From JAIEPW01 sp964471915 (lineage in GTDB: Bacteria; Acidobacteriota; Terriglobia; Bryobacterales; Bryobacteraceae), in the NCBI GenBank assembly GCA_964471915.1, contig CAYYID010000001.1:271576-335575 (forward strand): DNA of 64,000 nucleotides. Direction: 5' to 3'. The notes under the pieces were generated by a model that saw nothing but the letters and a program-made list of their open reading frames with translations, was not told the DNA's origin and ran no database searches. Positions within the stretch are counted from its first letter, which is position 1. The number at the start of each line of letters is the position of its first letter. Both the position numbers and the translations under genes were made by a program. Of this stretch, positions 37,484 to 45,710 are shown in pieces.

Positions 37484-37740
37484 TGAGTGCCGCGGCCCCT
37501 GCTTTGGCTCTGAACACCGTGACCGCTTCGCGGCTGCGGGAGAACGTCTACCAGATCCTCGACCAGGTGCTGGCCACCGGGGTTCCGGTCGAAGTGGTCC
37601 GCAAGGGACGGGTCCTGCGGATCGTCCCCGACCAGCCGGTTTCGAAGTTCAGCCGGCTGCCGCAGCGGGACTACATCGCCGGGGACCCCGAGGAGCTGGT
37701 CCATTCCGACTGGAGCGCGGAATGGAAGCCCCTGGTTTAG
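37483..37740 (+). CDS. Type II antitoxin, Phd/YefM family
   Basis: This is an 85-residue protein. The N-terminal 'LNTVTASRLRENVYQILDQVLATGVPVEVVRKGRVLRIVP' has the Phd/YefM pattern of a DNA-binding half and a beta-strand. The C-terminus ('DPEELVHSDWSAEWKPLV') is the acidic/aromatic toxin-binding tail. The likely mRNA begins at the ATG itself. Its gene overlaps that of the PIN toxin by 19 bases, as usual for such pairs. It should neutralise the toxin and, with it, repress the TCGTACGTA promoter. Confidence 0.88.
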   Translation: MSAAAPALALNTVTASRLRENVYQILDQVLATGVPVEVVRKGRVLRIVPDQPVSKFSRLPQRDYIAGDPEELVHSDWSAEWKPLV

Positions 37741-38111
37741 TCTTCCTCGATACCCACGTCGCGGTGTGGCTGGCCGCCGGCCACACCCAGGAATTCGGCC
37801 CCAAGGTTCGCCACGCGATCGATCATAATGACCTGCTGATCTCGCCCGCGGTGTACCTGGAGCTCGAATACCTCTACGAGGTCAAGCGCATCAAAGTGCC
37901 CGCCGTGCGCATCTTCGGCGACCTGGCCCGCGACCTTGCGGTTCGCATCTGCGACCTGCCGTTCCAGAGCGTCGTCACGGCGGCCTCCACCGAGCGCTGG
38001 ACCAAGGATCCTTTCGACCGCCTGATCACGGGCCACGCCCGCGCCCGCGGCGCGCCCCTGATCACCAAGGACCAGAAAATCCGCAAGCATTACAAGCCGG
38101 CCCTCTGGTAG
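37722..38111 (+). CDS. Type II toxin, PIN-domain ribonuclease (VapC family)
   Basis: This is a 129-residue protein with PIN-domain acidic residues in 'LVFLDTHVAVWLA' (D10), 'PAVYLELEYLYE' and 'WTKDPFDRLITGHARA', followed by 'LITKDQKIRKHY'. The set is complete, so an active, Mg-dependent endoribonuclease is expected. Known relatives cut tRNA or rRNA. It is coupled to the Phd/YefM-like antitoxin and ends two bases before the convergent MaoC gene. Confidence 0.9.
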   Translation: MEAPGLVFLDTHVAVWLAAGHTQEFGPKVRHAIDHNDLLISPAVYLELEYLYEVKRIKVPAVRIFGDLARDLAVRICDLPFQSVVTAASTERWTKDPFDRLITGHARARGAPLITKDQKIRKHYKPALW

Positions 38112-38112
38112 A

Positions 38113-38646
38113 TCAGTAGCCCGCGGCCGCGTACGGGCCGTGGCCGCGCTTGTACATCAGAATGGTCCGCTCGAACTCGATCACCACCGTGCCTTCCTGA
38201 TTCCGCCCGCGCGTGGCAATGCGCAGGATCCCCTGCCCTTCCCGCGACTTCGAATCCCGCTTTTCGAGAATCTCGGACTCCGCGTATAGCGTGTCGCCCG
38301 CGAACACCGGGTGCGGCAGCCGGACCTTGTCCCAACCAAGGTTCGCCACCACCTTCCCGAACGTCCGCGTGGTCATGCCCGTGACCACCTCGAGCGTGTA
38401 CGTGGAAACGATCAGCGGCTTCTTCCACTCGGTGTGCTGCACATACTGTTCGTCAAAGTGCAGCATCGCCGAGTTCAGCGATGCCAGCGTGTGCGCGGCG
38501 TTGTCGGACTGGTACAGCGTGCGTCCCGGCCGGTGTTCGAATTTCATGCCCGGCGCGAAGTCCTCGAAATCGATCCCGATCACTTCCCGGAATACACTGG
38601 GGGCGACTTCGCGGTGGCTGCTGAATCCCGGCATGAGGCTCATCAT
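38113..38646 (-). CDS. MaoC-family dehydratase (hot-dog fold)
   Basis: This is a 177-residue protein. 'GRTLYQSDNAAHTLASLNSAMLHFD' holds the D-x4-H catalytic pair of (R)-specific enoyl-CoA hydratases. 'VSTYTLEVVTGMTTRTFGKVVANLGWDKVRLPHPVFAGDTLYAES' follows the MaoC pattern, as in mesaconyl-CoA hydratase relatives. The substrate is not determined. Several in-frame ATGs lie near the start, and M1 or M5 could be used. It is divergent from the MscS gene at 38685, 38 bases away. Confidence 0.88.
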   Translation of the reverse strand: MMSLMPGFSSHREVAPSVFREVIGIDFEDFAPGMKFEHRPGRTLYQSDNAAHTLASLNSAMLHFDEQYVQHTEWKKPLIVSTYTLEVVTGMTTRTFGKVVANLGWDKVRLPHPVFAGDTLYAESEILEKRDSKSREGQGILRIATRGRNQEGTVVIEFERTILMYKRGHGPYAAAGY

Positions 38647-38671
38647 ACGGCGGGAGGACCCGGACGCGCTA

Positions 38672-38685
38672 TATACTCACGAGGA
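38672..38685 (+). promoter_or_regulatory. -10 box adjoining the mscS-like start codon
   Basis: TATACT (38672-38677) lies 7 bases before ATG 38685. The intervening bases include GAGG touching the ATG, too close to act as a Shine-Dalgarno. A leaderless or nearly leaderless mRNA is inferred. Confidence 0.5.
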
Positions 38686-40259
38686 TGAGGGGCACATGGC
38701 TTGCGGCGATGGCGGCGGCGATGGCGCTCGCCGCGGCCGGCGCGCCCGTGCTGTTCCAGGGCAAACCGCTGTTCGAGGTCCGCGTGGCTCGGGCCGGCAA
38801 TTCGGCCGAGGAACGCGCCCAACTGGCCACCGAGCGCCTGGACAGGATCGCGCGCAATCCGTTGCTGGGCCCGGATTCGGTGCGGGTCACCGAAGTGGAA
38901 GGCCGCCTCGACATCGCGGCGGGAGGTCAACTCATCGCGGCGGTGACCGACGCCGACGCCCGCGCCGAGAATCGCACCAAGGACGAACTGGCCGCCGAGC
39001 AGGCCCGCCTGATCCGCGAGGCGATCCGGGTCTACCGCGAGTCCTGGAGCACTCGGCGCTTCGTGACCGGCATGGCCTGGGCGGCGCTTTACACGCTGCT
39101 GCTGGCGGCGCTGCTCTACGGCATCGCCCGCCTCTCCCGCTCCGCCCGCGGGGGCGTGGCGCGTTGGAAGAGCGTCCGCATCCAGCAGGCCGAGATCCTC
39201 TCTACCGCACGGCTCAGCAGCATCTACACGTCCGCAATCGCCATTCTATGCACGGCGCTGTACGCCGTTGCCATCGGCGTCTATCTCACCACGGTCTTCA
39301 GCCTCTTTCCTTTTACGGAGGATTGGGCCGCCACCATCCTGAGCACCGCCGCCCAAGCCTTGCAGTCCGTTGGTTCCGGCGTCGCCGCCGCCATTCCGGA
39401 CCTCGCGTTCGTGGCCATAGCCGTAGTGATCGCCCGCTACCTGCTGCGCATGCTGCGCTTCCTGTTCGTCCAGATTCGCAAGCAGAACATCGTCCTCCGC
39501 GACTTTCATCCCGAGTGGGCCATCCCGACCTATAAGCTGGTGCGCATTCTCGTGATCGCCATTGCCGCCGTAGCCATCTTTCCCTACCTGCCCGGAGCGA
39601 AGTCCCCGGCCTTTCAGGGCATTAGCGTCTTCATCGGCGTGCTGATCTCCCTAGGCTCCAGTTCCGCCGTCGCCAACGCCATCGCCGGCGTCATTCTCAC
39701 TTATATGCGTTCGCTCCGGGTCGGCGACTTCGTCCGCGTCGGCGACCAGGAGGGATTCGTGGTCGAGTGCAGCATGCTCGTCACGAGGCTCCGCTCCATC
39801 AAGAACGTCGTGGTCACGCTTCCGAACTCGCTCATCCTGAGTTCGCACGTCTCGAACTTCTCGTCGCTCGCCGAGGACCGCGGGCTCATCCTCCACACCA
39901 CGGTCACAATCGGGTACGATGCCCCTTGGCGGCAGGTGCACGAGCTGCTCATCGCCGCCGCCCGCGCCACCCCCGAGATCCTTGCCGATCCGGCGCCATT
40001 TGTCTTCCAGACTGCCCTCAACGACTTCAACGTCTCCTACGAGATCAACGCCTACACGGCCCGGCCCGACCTGATCTACGAGACTTACACGGCCCTGCAC
40101 CACAGCATCCAGGACCATTTCAACGCCGCCGGCGTCGAGATCATGTCCCCGAACTATCACGCCGTCCGGGACGGCAATGCCGTAACCATTCCGGCCGGGC
40201 AACGTCCGGAAGGCTATCGGGCCCCCGGCTTTCGTGTCCAGACCGGCCCGCTCGACTAA
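38685..40259 (+). CDS. MscS-family mechanosensitive ion channel
   Basis: This is a 524-residue membrane protein. A signal-like segment and a periplasmic part (about 1-120) precede five or so transmembrane helices. The last is the pore-lining helix 'GVLISLGSSSAVANAIAGVILTYMRSLRVGDFVRVGDQEG', with Gly/Ala packing as in MscS. The cytoplasmic beta domain ('GFVVECSMLVTRLRSIKNVVVTLPNSLILSSHVSNFS') follows, then the alpha/beta C-terminal part. It releases solutes during hypo-osmotic shock. The stop TAA overlaps a TAAAAT box for the next gene. Confidence 0.93.
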   Translation: MRGTWLAAMAAAMALAAAGAPVLFQGKPLFEVRVARAGNSAEERAQLATERLDRIARNPLLGPDSVRVTEVEGRLDIAAGGQLIAAVTDADARAENRTKDELAAEQARLIREAIRVYRESWSTRRFVTGMAWAALYTLLLAALLYGIARLSRSARGGVARWKSVRIQQAEILSTARLSSIYTSAIAILCTALYAVAIGVYLTTVFSLFPFTEDWAATILSTAAQALQSVGSGVAAAIPDLAFVAIAVVIARYLLRMLRFLFVQIRKQNIVLRDFHPEWAIPTYKLVRILVIAIAAVAIFPYLPGAKSPAFQGISVFIGVLISLGSSSAVANAIAGVILTYMRSLRVGDFVRVGDQEGFVVECSMLVTRLRSIKNVVVTLPNSLILSSHVSNFSSLAEDRGLILHTTVTIGYDAPWRQVHELLIAAARATPEILADPAPFVFQTALNDFNVSYEINAYTARPDLIYETYTALHHSIQDHFNAAGVEIMSPNYHAVRDGNAVTIPAGQRPEGYRAPGFRVQTGPLD

Positions 40260-40268
40260 AATATGAAT

Positions 40269-40775
40269 ATGCGTACCCTTTTGCTCACTACCGCGCTGGT
40301 CGCGCTCGCCATCCCTGGCTTCGCGCAGCGTCCCCGCGTCAGCCCCCACGAGAAAGTAACCGCCACGGCCGGCAAGGCGAACGTCACGATCGAGTACGGC
40401 CGTCCGTCCCTCAAAGGCCGCAAGGCGGTCGGCGGACAACTGGTACCTTTCGGTCAAGTGTGGCGCACTGGCGCCGACGAGGCCACGACGCTCACCACCG
40501 ATGCGGATCTGATGATCGGCACGCTGGCGGTCCCGGCCGGCAGCTACTCGCTGTTCACGCTGCCCGCCGAAAAGGAATGGAAGCTCATCGTTAACAAGAA
40601 CGCCAAGCAGTGGGGCGCTTTCTCGTACAAAGAAGCTGAGGACCTCGGCCGGGTCGCCATGAAGATGAAAAGCCTCGCGGCGCCCGTCGAACAGTTCACT
40701 ATCGCGATCAAGGACGGCATGATCGTCATGAGCTGGGAGAACACCGAAGTCTCCGTCGCCTTGAAGGCCAAGTAG
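40269..40775 (+). CDS. DUF2911 exported protein
   Basis: This is a 168-residue protein with a signal peptide (MRTLLLTTALVALAIPGFAQ). The DUF2911 body is 'VTIEYGRPSLKGRKAVGGQLVPFGQVWRTGADEATTL', then 'GSYSLFTLPAEKEWKLIVNKNAKQWGAF'. The family is common in Bacteroidota and Acidobacteriota and its function is not known. A TAAAAT box at 40257-40262 places the likely transcription start near 40269, so the second ATG is preferred over the ATG at 40263, which would add two residues. Confidence 0.88.
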   Translation: MRTLLLTTALVALAIPGFAQRPRVSPHEKVTATAGKANVTIEYGRPSLKGRKAVGGQLVPFGQVWRTGADEATTLTTDADLMIGTLAVPAGSYSLFTLPAEKEWKLIVNKNAKQWGAFSYKEAEDLGRVAMKMKSLAAPVEQFTIAIKDGMIVMSWENTEVSVALKAK

Positions 40776-40786
40776 CTACGCCCTCC

Positions 40787-40816
40787 CTGCCCGGGGACCG
40801 GCCGGTCCCCGGGCAG
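40787..40816 (+). terminator. Perfect 30-bp palindrome after the DUF2911 gene
   Basis: Each 15-base arm (40787-40801 and 40802-40816) is the exact reverse complement of the other, starting CTGCCCGGGG. A very stable cruciform or RNA hairpin is expected 11 bases after the stop. No T-run follows, so it may be a Rho-type terminator or a protein-binding site. Confidence 0.5.
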
Positions 40817-40902
40817 ACGGTCCACGTTCCTATCCCTTCCGGAACCGCTTCCCTCCCGGGTTATGATGGTTGAGTTTCAAGACCAGATCGCGGGAGCTAA
40901 TC

Positions 40903-41580
40903 TTGAGCGACATTCCGATCATTCTTCCTGCCGGCCAACTGCCCTCCTCCAAAACCGACCGCACCCGCCGCATTTACGATTTGCTCGCCACCGTCTATCC
41001 CGCCAGCACCTTCTTCTTTCATAAGAAAGCCCACCGCCGCGCCGTCGAGCTTTCGGGTCTGCGGGACGGCATGCGCGTCCTGGAAGTCGCCACCGGTTCC
41101 GGAGAGATGTTCCGCCGCCTGGTACGCGCCAACCCGCACGGCGAAACCTTCGGCCTGGATCTCTCGCCCAACATGTCCGCCCGCACCCAGCGGATCGCCC
41201 GCCGGAAGTTCCCCGGCGTGGCGGCGCATTGCCAGGCGGTGGACGTCCGGAACATGCCGTTCCAGAGCGACACCTTCGATCAGGTGTTCTGCTGTTTCCT
41301 GCTCGAGCTGCTGCCGGACGACGACATCCTGCTCACGCTCCGCGAGATCCGGAGGGTCCTGAAGAGCGGCGGCGCCCTCACCACGGTGATGATCGGGCAG
41401 AACTCCACCGCGTTTAACCGCCTTTACCGCCTGGCCGGCGGCCTGGTGCCGAGTTTCTGGGGCCGCCAGGTGGAAACCAACGTCACGGGACTTTTCCGCC
41501 TGCAGCGCCTGCGCGTCGAGCAGGATGTCCGGCTGAAGCAGTCCGGCTATCCCTCGCGCGTGGTCGTCGCCCGGAAGTAG
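40903..41580 (+). CDS. Class I SAM-dependent methyltransferase (UbiE-like)
   Basis: This is a 225-residue protein. Motif I is 'RVLEVATGSGEMF', the acidic loop is 'FGLDLSPNMSARTQRIA', motif II is 'QVFCCFLLELLPDDD' and motif III is 'LKSGGALTTVMIG'. It has no membrane segment. TTG 40903 is preferred as start because GGGAG stands six bases before it. An alternative TTG at 40870 has no Shine-Dalgarno and adds 11 residues. The substrate is unknown; the fold is nearest to quinone or phospholipid methyltransferases. Confidence 0.85.
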   Translation: MSDIPIILPAGQLPSSKTDRTRRIYDLLATVYPASTFFFHKKAHRRAVELSGLRDGMRVLEVATGSGEMFRRLVRANPHGETFGLDLSPNMSARTQRIARRKFPGVAAHCQAVDVRNMPFQSDTFDQVFCCFLLELLPDDDILLTLREIRRVLKSGGALTTVMIGQNSTAFNRLYRLAGGLVPSFWGRQVETNVTGLFRLQRLRVEQDVRLKQSGYPSRVVVARK

Positions 41581-41582
41581 CC

Positions 41583-42824
41583 CTAGACGGCTTCCAGAGC
41601 CTGTTCGAAGTCCGCCACCAGGTCGCGCCAGTCCTCGATTCCGACGGACACCCGGACCATGCCTTCCGTGATTCCGGCTTGGGCAAACTCGGCTTCGGTG
41701 AAGCCGGAATGCGTGGTCGACTTCGGATGGCACACCAGCGTCTCCACGCCGCCCAGCGACACCGCGTTGCGCGCAATCCGGATCGAGCGCAGGAAGTCGA
41801 ACGCCGCCTGCTTGCCGCCCTTCAGTTCCAGCGAGAACATCGCGCCGGGATAGTCGCACTGTGCCAGGCGAATGCGGATCTGCTCGGCGTCCTCGAACAG
41901 CGTCGGATAGAGGATCTTCTTCACCTTGGGATGCCGCACCAGCCGCTCGGCCACGCGCTGCGCGTTCTTCGACTGCTTGTTCATCCGCAGGTGCACGGTG
42001 GGCAGCCGCTGGTCGAGCATCCAGCATTCGTCCGGCTGCAGAATCGTGCCGAACAGGCTGCGCAGGCTGCGCATCTTCTTCAGCAGCGCCAGATCGCCGG
42101 ACACGGCGAAGCCGCCGATCAGGTCGCTGAAGCCGGAAAGGTACTTGGTGGCCGAATAGAGCACCATGTCCGCGCCCAGCATCAGCGGGTGCTGGAACGC
42201 CGGGCCCATCATCGTGTTGTCCACCATCACCAGCGGCCGGTCCCCGCTGCGCGCCTGCGCCGCATCCGCGGCCTTGCGGATGTCCGTCATCAGCAGGTTC
42301 GGATTGGCCGGTGTCTCGATCAGCACCACGCCGAGGTTCGGCGTCTCGAGGATGGCCTCCGCGATCGCGCCGGTATGCCCGGCCTGCACCGGAATGCCCT
42401 TCACGCCCCAGGGCTCCAGGAAGGTCTGGATCAGCTTCTGCGTGCCGCCGTAGATCGGCACCGTGAACACCACGGCCTGCCCGGGCTTGAGGTACGCCAT
42501 CAGCGCGGCCATGATCGCCGACATGCCGGAGTTGAACACCAGCGCGTCGGTGGCGCCGCTTTCGAGCGGCACCATCTGCTCTTCCAGGATCTGCGCGTTC
42601 GGGTGGTTAAAGCGCGAGTACACGAGGTCGGGCGCTTCGCCGGCATCCAGGGTGGCGCGGCCCGCCATCAGATCGAAAGCCCGCTCGGCCGACTCCGGAC
42701 TCGAAAACACGTACGTAGAACTGCGAAACACCGCAGGACGGGCCGACCCAACCGATAGGCTCGGGTCAAAGCCGCGTGTGAGAACCTCCGTCGGTGGACG
42801 GAGAACGTTCTTAGTTTCTGCCAT
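41583..42824 (-). CDS. Trans-sulfuration family PLP enzyme (cystathionine gamma-synthase / methionine gamma-lyase-like)
   Basis: This is a 413-residue PLP-dependent enzyme. The Schiff-base lysine lies in 'MVLYSATKYLSGFSD', the cofactor-binding part is 'ALVFNSGMSAIMAALMAYL', and 'VMVDNTMMGPAFQHPLMLGAD' supplies the aspartate. The C-terminal 'SLGGVETLVCHPKSTTHSG' is typical of the Cys/Met metabolism family. Whether it makes cystathionine or splits methionine cannot be decided by motif reading. GGGGAG lies eight bases before ATG 42824; a GTG at 42839 in frame is less likely. Confidence 0.92.
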   Translation of the reverse strand: MAETKNVLRPPTEVLTRGFDPSLSVGSARPAVFRSSTYVFSSPESAERAFDLMAGRATLDAGEAPDLVYSRFNHPNAQILEEQMVPLESGATDALVFNSGMSAIMAALMAYLKPGQAVVFTVPIYGGTQKLIQTFLEPWGVKGIPVQAGHTGAIAEAILETPNLGVVLIETPANPNLLMTDIRKAADAAQARSGDRPLVMVDNTMMGPAFQHPLMLGADMVLYSATKYLSGFSDLIGGFAVSGDLALLKKMRSLRSLFGTILQPDECWMLDQRLPTVHLRMNKQSKNAQRVAERLVRHPKVKKILYPTLFEDAEQIRIRLAQCDYPGAMFSLELKGGKQAAFDFLRSIRIARNAVSLGGVETLVCHPKSTTHSGFTEAEFAQAGITEGMVRVSVGIEDWRDLVADFEQALEAV

Positions 42825-42988
42825 GAGGGATCTCCCCACTTAGTTTAGTCCAGCCGCGGTGGGCGGGAGCCCCCGAAAGGGGGTATATCAGGCAATACCG
42901 TATGCCATTTAGGGACTCCTCCCGATTGGTCCCCCCCAAGCCCCCACCCTACAATGCCAAAGAAGCAGGAAGAGAACCGGACCACTTC

Positions 42989-43219
42989 ATGATCCTTTCG
43001 AAGCCCGCCAAGGCGCACTACACCGAGTCCGAAGCTGCTCATGAGCTTGGAGTTAGCATCGAAGAACTCCGTGGACTCATCCGCCGGCACATCGTGGACC
43101 GGGACGAGGACGTCTCCAACGTCCCCCAGGCGCTATTTCAACCCTCCGACCTCGTGGTACTGCGCTTGCTGGCCGCCGGGCTCCGCAACGCCGGATCGGA
43201 ACCCGACGCCAACGCCTAA
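42989..43219 (+). CDS. Short hypothetical protein with MerR-like helix-turn-helix
   Basis: This is a 76-residue protein. 'AHYTESEAAHELGVSIEELRGLIRRHIV' has the shape of a MerR/excisionase-type helix-turn-helix. The rest is short and helical. A promoter-like TTGGTC-18-TACAAT (42926-42955) would start transcription near 42962. That excludes the in-frame ATG at 42902 and supports ATG 42989. A weak GGAAGAG lies 14 bases before it. It may be a small DNA-binding regulator. Confidence 0.6.
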   Translation: MILSKPAKAHYTESEAAHELGVSIEELRGLIRRHIVDRDEDVSNVPQALFQPSDLVVLRLLAAGLRNAGSEPDANA

Positions 43220-43229
43220 CTCCATCCGC

Positions 43230-43242
43230 TACAATTCCTGAG
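43230..43242 (+). promoter_or_regulatory. -10 box adjoining a GTG start
   Basis: TACAAT (43230-43235) is six bases from GTG 43242. No Shine-Dalgarno is seen. A leaderless mRNA for the dehydrogenase gene is inferred. Confidence 0.5.
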
Positions 43243-44126
43243 TGGCAAAACTCGGATTTCTCGGACTCGGGATCATGGGCGATCCCATGGCGCGGCAACT
43301 GCTGAACGCCGGACACGAAGTAGCGCTCTGGTCACACACCGCCTCCAAGGCCGAAGCGCTGGCCCGCACCGGTAAGGGCCGCTTCTGCTCCACCCCGCAG
43401 GAGGCCGCGTCCCATGCGGACGTCGTCTTCTACTGCGTCGGCGATTCCGCCATGTCGGAGCAGACCGCTATGGCCGTCCTGGAGGGACTGCCGGCGGGCG
43501 GCACCGCGGCGGACTGCTCGACCATCTCCCCCGAAGTAAGTCGCGGCATACACAGGGCTTATTCCGAGAAGGGCCGTCACTTCCTGGACGCGCCCTGCAC
43601 CGGATCCAAACCCGGCGCGGAGAAGGGAACCCTCACCTTCATGGTCGGCGGTGACCGCGAGGTCTTCGAGCGGACCCGCGAGTACTTCCTCCCCATGGGC
43701 AAGCTCCTGTACTACTGCGGCGGCCCCGGTATGGGGCTCCACGCCAAGCTGACCCAGAACCTGATCCTCGCCAACATCATGCAGGCGTTCTCCGAGGGCA
43801 TGGTGCTCGCCACCAAAGCCGGCGTGGACCCCAAGCTGATGCTCGAGATCCTGGACAACTCGGCGGCCAAGAGCGGCCTGATCGCTTTCAAGGCGCCCTA
43901 CGTCCTAAGGCGTGATTTTTCAACGAATTTCGCGACCAAATGGATGCACAAGGACGTCGGCCTGGCGCTCGACTCGGGCAAGGACCTCGGGGTCCCGCTT
44001 CCCATCACCGGACTCACCCAGCAGATCTTCCAGGCGGCACTCTCGGCCGGCTACTCCGAGGATGATTTCTGCTCGCTGGTGCGCGTGATGGAGCAGTTCG
44101 GTGGAGTCGAGGTTAAGACCGATTAA
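43242..44126 (+). CDS. NAD(P)-dependent beta-hydroxyacid dehydrogenase (3-hydroxyisobutyrate dehydrogenase/GLYR1-like)
   Basis: This is a 294-residue enzyme. The N-terminal Rossmann fold is 'AKLGFLGLGIMGDPMARQLLNAGHEVALW'. The substrate-binding segment 'FLDAPCTGSKPGAEKGTLTFMVGGD' follows, and 'GPGMGLHAKLTQNLI' contains the catalytic lysine. The helical C-terminal domain includes 'KDVGLALDSGKDLGVPLP'. Reduction of 3-hydroxyisobutyrate-type or succinic semialdehyde-type substrates is possible. It starts at GTG 43242 with a TACAAT box six bases before. A 376-base regulatory stretch follows it. Confidence 0.9.
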   Translation: MAKLGFLGLGIMGDPMARQLLNAGHEVALWSHTASKAEALARTGKGRFCSTPQEAASHADVVFYCVGDSAMSEQTAMAVLEGLPAGGTAADCSTISPEVSRGIHRAYSEKGRHFLDAPCTGSKPGAEKGTLTFMVGGDREVFERTREYFLPMGKLLYYCGGPGMGLHAKLTQNLILANIMQAFSEGMVLATKAGVDPKLMLEILDNSAAKSGLIAFKAPYVLRRDFSTNFATKWMHKDVGLALDSGKDLGVPLPITGLTQQIFQAALSAGYSEDDFCSLVRVMEQFGGVEVKTD

Positions 44127-44209
44127 CTATCACCTGGAACAGAGGGTCCTGCCAGTACCAGGCCGGAACCCGTCAGGATCGCAATCTAGTCATTCAAGCT
44201 ATTGAATTA

Positions 44210-44252
44210 CAACAGTTTACAAGACCTAGAAAAAATCTACAAAAAACTGTTG
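44210..44252. promoter_or_regulatory. Perfect 9-bp inverted repeat overlapping the ispC promoter -35
   Basis: CAACAGTTT (44210-44218) and AAACTGTTG (44244-44252) are exact inverted copies separated by 25 A/T-rich bases. The right arm covers the first half of the -35 box. A regulator bound to both arms, with looping of two turns or so, could control ispC. A smaller TTCAA/TTGAA hairpin lies just upstream. Confidence 0.5.
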
Positions 44253-44278
44253 CATTCCCGTCCCTGGTATTCTATTAT
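44250..44278 (+). promoter_or_regulatory. Sigma-70-type promoter for ispC-rseP
   Basis: TTGCAT (44250-44255), 17 bases, TATTAT (44273-44278). Expected transcription start near 44285, giving a 5' leader of about 218 bases before GTG 44503. Confidence 0.65.
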
Positions 44279-44284
44279 TGGAAT

Positions 44285-44427
44285 CAAGCCGGGGAGGCAA
44301 CTCCCACCAAAGCGAGACTAACCTCATAAAGACCCCTGAAGCAAACCTCTCCGGCGCCCGCAAGGGTCCCTTCAGGCAAGTCGAGGCTAGCAAGTAGACC
44401 GAACCCGAAACAAGATCCCAGATTGCC
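44285..44427 (+). ncRNA. Candidate structured 5' leader of ispC
   Basis: The leader contains three potential hairpins with GCAA in the loop. They are GGGAG-GCAA-CTCCC (44292-44305), CCC-GCAA-GGG inside a CCTGAAG/CTTCAGG stem (about 44334-44376), and CTA-GCAAG-TAG (about 44387-44397). I recognise no riboswitch class. The 376-base gap 44127-44502 holds only this leader, the promoter and the inverted repeat; an ATG at 44428 in frame with ispC gives an unlikely extension. Possible roles are translational control or a protein-binding leader. Confidence 0.4.
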
Positions 44428-44502
44428 ATGCCTGCTCGCACGTGTCCCGGAGCCATCCCGTCCGCGTCCCTGCAGGAACCTCCGGTGTTATCATCGAAGG
44501 GC

Positions 44503-45699
44503 GTGACCCGACTCACCCTGCTGGGTTCCACCGGATCCATCGGCACCAGCACCCTCGACATCGTGCGGCGCCGCCGCGACGGCTTCACGGTCTACGCTCT
44601 GGCCGCCGGTCAGAACACCAACGCGCTCGCGGAACAGATTGCGGAGTTCGCACCCCAGGTTGTCATCGTCTCGAGTCCCGACGCCCTGGTCCGGCTCCGC
44701 CAGACGCTCGCCGAGCGCGGCATCGCCGAACCCGAGCTGTCGTCGGATCCGGCGGACCTGGTGCGCATCGCCACCGCTCCGGAGACCGACTTCGTGCTGA
44801 GCGCCATCGTCGGCGTCGCCGGCATGGAGGCCACGTACGAAGCGGTGCGCGCCCGCAAGCGCATCGGCTTGGCCAACAAGGAAACGCTGGTGGCCGGCGG
44901 ACGCCTGGTGATGGCAGCCGCCCGCGAGACCGGCACCGAGATCATTCCCGTCGATAGCGAGCACAACGGCGCGCACCAGTGCCTGCGCTCCGGCCGCCGC
45001 CAGGAAGTCGCAAAGCTGATCCTCACCGCCTCCGGTGGACCGTTCCGCAGCACGCCCGCCGAGAAGTTGGCGCGTGTCACGCCCGCCGAGGCCCTGAACC
45101 ACCCCACCTGGAAGATGGGACAACGGATCACGATCGACTCGGCGACCCTGATGAACAAGGGTTTCGAGGTGATCGAGGCCTGCTGGCTCTTTGACTTCGC
45201 GCCGCACGAAGTGGAAGTAGTGGTGCATCCCCAATCCACGGTGCATGCGATGGTGGAGTTCACGGACGGGAGCGTGGTGGCGCAGGTGTCGGCCACCGAT
45301 ATGCGCATGCCGATCCAGTACGCGATGACCTACCCGGCGCGGCTGGATGCTCCGGTGCCCCGCCTGGACTGGACCGCGGCGCGCTCCTGGACCTTCGAGC
45401 CGCCCGACTGCGCCCGCTTCCCGCTGCTGGGCGCGGCCTACGCGGCGCAGGAGGCCGGCGGCGCCGCGACCTGCATCCTGAATGCCGCCGACGAGGTAGC
45501 CGTCGAGGCGTTCCTCGGCGGCCGGATTTCGTTTCCCGGCCTGGCCGCCGTGGTCCGCGAGACGCTCGAAAAGATGTCCCCGCGGGAGCCCCGCACCATC
45601 CAAGAGGTGCTGGAGGCCGATCGCGAAGCGCGGCGCGTAGCCGCGGAACTGGTGGCAACCGGCAGATTCGCCCAAACGGACGCCGCGGTGCGCGCGTAG
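44503..45699 (+). CDS. ispC: 1-deoxy-D-xylulose-5-phosphate reductoisomerase
   Basis: This 398-residue enzyme makes the second step of the MEP isoprenoid pathway, converting DXP to MEP with NADPH. Seen are 'LTLLGSTGSIGTSTLDIV' (NADPH site), 'RIGLANKETLVAGG', the substrate/metal region 'IIPVDSEHNGAHQCLR', and 'ASGGPFR' with 'ALNHPTWKMGQRITIDSATLMNKGFEVIEACWLF'. GTG 44503 with GAAGG just upstream gives a normal N-terminus; ATG 44428 would add 25 non-homologous residues. It stands 11 bases before rseP, a common arrangement in bacteria. Confidence 0.95.
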   Translation: MTRLTLLGSTGSIGTSTLDIVRRRRDGFTVYALAAGQNTNALAEQIAEFAPQVVIVSSPDALVRLRQTLAERGIAEPELSSDPADLVRIATAPETDFVLSAIVGVAGMEATYEAVRARKRIGLANKETLVAGGRLVMAAARETGTEIIPVDSEHNGAHQCLRSGRRQEVAKLILTASGGPFRSTPAEKLARVTPAEALNHPTWKMGQRITIDSATLMNKGFEVIEACWLFDFAPHEVEVVVHPQSTVHAMVEFTDGSVVAQVSATDMRMPIQYAMTYPARLDAPVPRLDWTAARSWTFEPPDCARFPLLGAAYAAQEAGGAATCILNAADEVAVEAFLGGRISFPGLAAVVRETLEKMSPREPRTIQEVLEADREARRVAAELVATGRFAQTDAAVRA

Positions 45700-45710
45700 A
45701 AGGAAGTAGC

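Noticed and set aside
44127..44502. RNase P, SRP or tmRNA gene
   Set aside because: The conserved core strings of these RNAs were not found in the stretch.
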